Source of the DNA: Halosimplex aquaticum
Lineage (GTDB): Archaea > Halobacteriota > Halobacteria > Halobacteriales > Haloarculaceae
Length of the DNA: 64,000 bases
NCBI RefSeq assembly: GCF_028747785.1
Contig: NZ_CP118158.1
Coordinates: 4,340,001-4,404,000 of the forward strand
Reading direction: 5' to 3'
Shown one piece after another: positions 61,820 to 64,000 of this stretch (position 1 is the first letter of the stretch; each line of letters starts with the position of its first letter). Below the pieces are notes generated by a model. It was given only the letters and a program-made list of their open reading frames with translations, had not been told where the DNA came from and did no database searches. The translations under genes and the position numbers were made by a program.

Positions 61820-63217
61820 ATGACGCGCGTGATACACACCGGGGACACCCACCTCGGCTACCGGCAGTATCACCGGCCGGAGCGCAAACGGGACTATCTG
61901 GACGCGTTCCGGCAGGTGGTCGACGACGCGGTCGCCGACGACGTCGACGCGGTCGTCCACGCCGGCGACCTCTTCCACGACCGGCGGCCGACCCTCGACG
62001 ACATCATGGGGACGCTCTCGGTCCTGCGCACCCTCGACGACGCCGACGTGCCCTTCCTGGCGATCGTCGGCAACCACGAGGGCAAACGAGACGCCCAGTG
62101 GCTGGACCTCTTCGAGTCGCTCGGCCTCGCCACCCGCCTCGGTCCCGAACCGGTCGCGGTCGGGGACACGGCCTTCTACGGCCTCGACTTCGTCCCTCGC
62201 TCGCGCCGCGAGGGTTTCGAGATGGACTGCGACGCCCACGACCGCGACCACGCCGCGCTGGTCACCCACGGTCTGTTCGAACCGTTCGACTTCGGCGAGT
62301 GGGACCCGCGGGAGATCTTCGACGCGGCCGACGTCGAGTTCGACGCGCTCCTGCTGGGCGACAACCACCACGCCGACACCGCCGAGGTCGACGGCACCTG
62401 GGTGACCTACTGCGGGTCGACCGAGCGGACGAGCACCACCGAGCGCGCCGAGCGGGGATACAACCTCGTCACCTTCGACGGCGACGTGGACATCCGCCGA
62501 CGCGGCCTCGACACCCGCGAGTTCGTCTTCGTGGACCTGGAACTCGGCGAGGGCGAGGGCGTCGAGCGCGTCCGCCAGCGCGTCGACGAGTACGACATCG
62601 AGGACGCGGTGGTAGTCGTCACCATCGACGGCGAGGGCGAACCGGTCACGCCCGCCGCGGTCGAGGAGTTCGCGCTCGAACGGGGCGCGCTCGTCGCCAG
62701 GGTCACCGACCGCCGCGAGACGCCGGAGGAGACCGAACGCGAGGTCACCTTCGCCGACCCGGACGACGCCGTCCGCGAGCGCGTGCGCGAACTCGGCCTC
62801 AGCAGCGCCGCACGCTCGCTCGACGAGACCGTCCGCGCCAGCAAGATCGCCGACTCGAACGTCGCCGAGGAGGTCGAGTCGCAGGTCGCCGACCTAGTCG
62901 AGGCCGGCGACCCCGCGGAGTTCGCCGCGGCCGACCTCGGCCCCGACGAGAGCGATGCGGGTGACGAGTCGGACGAGCGGAGCGACGGAGGATCGGGTCG
63001 ATCGAGCGACGACGAAGGCGAATCCACGGCGGATCCGGAACCGACGGCGGACAGCGATTCCGCCGGCGCCGACGGTGAACCAGGCGAGGACGCGTCGGCT
63101 GAAACGGGCGCGTCGGCGGAGGTGGACGTATCGGCTGAAACGGACACGTCGACGAAGGAGGGCGAACCGCCGGACGAGGACCCGGAAGACCAGGCAACGA
63201 TGGGTGAGTACCTGTGA
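61820..63217 (+). CDS. mre11: DNA double-strand break repair protein Mre11
   Basis: The 465-residue nuclease has the phosphoesterase motifs: GDTHLGY (8-14, with D9 and H11), [18 protein letters not shown] and GDNHHAD. It processes DNA ends with Rad50. The last motif reads GDNHH instead of the usual GHxH. The C-terminal about 110 residues are Asp/Ser/Glu-rich. The stop overlaps the rad50 start. CTTTAGG upstream of the ATG (about 61791-61797) may be the TATA box. Confidence 0.93.
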   Translation: MTRVIHTGDTHLGYRQYHRPERKRDYLDAFRQVVDDAVADDVDAVVHAGDLFHDRRPTLDDIMGTLSVLRTLDDADVPFLAIVGNHEGKRDAQWLDLFESLGLATRLGPEPVAVGDTAFYGLDFVPRSRREGFEMDCDAHDRDHAALVTHGLFEPFDFGEWDPREIFDAADVEFDALLLGDNHHADTAEVDGTWVTYCGSTERTSTTERAERGYNLVTFDGDVDIRRRGLDTREFVFVDLELGEGEGVERVRQRVDEYDIEDAVVVVTIDGEGEPVTPAAVEEFALERGALVARVTDRRETPEETEREVTFADPDDAVRERVRELGLSSAARSLDETVRASKIADSNVAEEVESQVADLVEAGDPAEFAAADLGPDESDAGDESDERSDGGSGRSSDDEGESTADPEPTADSDSAGADGEPGEDASAETGASAEVDVSAETDTSTKEGEPPDEDPEDQATMGEYL

Positions 63218-64000
63218 GGTTCGAGCGCGTCAGGCTCTCGAACTTCAAGTGCTACGACGACGCGGACCTGCGCCTCGACCGCGGCGTGACGGTCATCCAC
63301 GGACTCAACGGCAGCGGGAAGTCGTCACTGCTGGAGGCGTCGTTCTTCGCACTGTACGGCTCGAAGGGGTTGGACGGTAACCTGGGCGACGTGGTCACCA
63401 TCGGCGCCGACGACACGGAGGTCGAACTCTGGTTCGCCCACGGAGGCGACTCGTATCACGTCGAGCGGCGCGTCCGCGCGACCGGCGACCAGCCGACGAC
63501 GGCGAAGTGCGTCCTCGAAGCGCCGGACGCGACGATCGAGGGGGCCCGCGACGTCCGCGCCTACGTCGAGGACCTCCTCCGCATGGACGCCGAGGCGTTC
63601 GTCAACTGCGCGTACGTCCGCCAGGGCGAGGTGAACAAGCTCATCAACGCCTCGCCCGCCCAGCGCCAGGACATGCTCGACTCGCTCCTCCAGCTGGGCA
63701 AGCTCGAAGACTACCGCGAGCGCGCCAGCGACGCCCGCGTCGGCGTCGGTCGCGTCCGCGACGACAAGCGCGGCGCCCTCTCGCAGCTCGACGAGCAGAT
63801 CGAGGCCAAGGAGGAGAAGGAGCTCCACGCCCGGCTCAACGACCTGCAGAGCGAACACGAGGAGGTCGCCGCCGAGATCGACCGCTTCGACGAACAGCGG
63901 GAGAAGGCCGTCGAGACGCGCGACCGCGCCGTCGAGATCCTCGAAAGCTACGAGGAGAAACGCGAGGAACTCGCGTCCCTCGAATCGGACATCGAGGACC
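63214..64000 (+). CDS. rad50: DNA double-strand break repair ATPase Rad50 (partial, 5-prime end)
   Basis: The GTG at 63214 overlaps the mre11 stop (GTGA). The protein starts [16 protein letters not shown] with the SMC-type Walker [10 protein letters not shown] (30-38), [12 protein letters not shown] (Q-loop) and the beginning of the coiled coil ([19 protein letters not shown]). The window ends at about residue 262; the zinc hook and the C-terminal ATPase half are outside. Confidence 0.95.
   Translation, partial: MRFERVRLSNFKCYDDADLRLDRGVTVIHGLNGSGKSSLLEASFFALYGSKGLDGNLGDVVTIGADDTEVELWFAHGGDSYHVERRVRATGDQPTTAKCVLEAPDATIEGARDVRAYVEDLLRMDAEAFVNCAYVRQGEVNKLINASPAQRQDMLDSLLQLGKLEDYRERASDARVGVGRVRDDKRGALSQLDEQIEAKEEKELHARLNDLQSEHEEVAAEIDRFDEQREKAVETRDRAVEILESYEEKREELASLESDIED

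Overview
The window is chromosomal DNA of a high-GC extreme halophilic archaeon (class Halobacteria). The evidence is internal: strongly acidic proteins, archaeal/eukaryotic-type information genes (L7Ae, S28e, L24e, L21e, Rpb4, aEF-1 beta, PAN, Mre11/Rad50), BRE/TATA promoters about 25 nt before the start codon of apparently leaderless genes, and haloarchaeal families (DUF7344-like regulators, a transducer, geranylgeranyl-reductase-type flavoproteins). The exact genus cannot be read from the sequence. No tRNA, rRNA, CRISPR array, insertion sequence or prophage was recognised.

Layout. 1-2267: end of a nitronate monooxygenase gene, then the ribosomal operon rpl7ae-rps28e-rpl24e-ndk behind a structured leader. 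2394-7997: aminoglycoside-phosphotransferase-like kinase, then a Yip1-family membrane protein, a CARDB-type exported protein, an ABC ATPase and an FtsX-type permease. 8013-11707: a giant HEAT-repeat protein translationally coupled to a small unknown protein, plus a separate unknown gene. 11889-14043: two MetE-type genes behind a palindromic promoter. 14062-16958: operon rpl21e-rpoF-DUF655-rsmA-hemK2 (minus strand). 16984-20275: chemotaxis transducer, aEF-1 beta and a 59-aa zinc finger protein. 20331-23833: ferredoxin-reductase-like protein and 2-oxoacid:ferredoxin oxidoreductase korAB.

23836-40861: a 3-prime dispersed repeat; two tandem DUF4129-type proteins followed by a small membrane protein, DUF58 and another membrane protein; a GGR-type flavoprotein; a Tat-exported beta-propeller; an aldo/keto reductase; regulators (DUF7344-like, Lrp/AsnC); dnaJ with a second copy of the dispersed repeat; a cupin/zinc-ribbon protein; and a Rieske protein whose 3-prime end seems frameshifted. 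41156-44400: a divergent pair (threonine-synthase-like protein lacking the PLP lysine, and an amine-oxidase-like flavoprotein) bounded on both sides by inverted copies of a roughly 300-bp repeat.

44459-64000: metallophosphoesterase, GNAT, a thiolase with serines in place of both catalytic cysteines followed by a thiolase relic, a lipoprotein, aminotransferase, carotenoid/prenyl-type membrane enzymes, an IMPDH/GMPR family enzyme, alkyladenine DNA glycosylase, YchF, a bactofilin-like protein, several small membrane proteins, PAN, a small HTH regulator and mre11-rad50 (rad50 cut by the window end).

The most unusual items are the repeat families that sit in 3-prime regions, the two enzymes with substituted catalytic residues, the uncharacterised multi-gene membrane clusters and several exact palindromes placed on or beside promoters. 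Most of the rest is ordinary haloarchaeal core genome.
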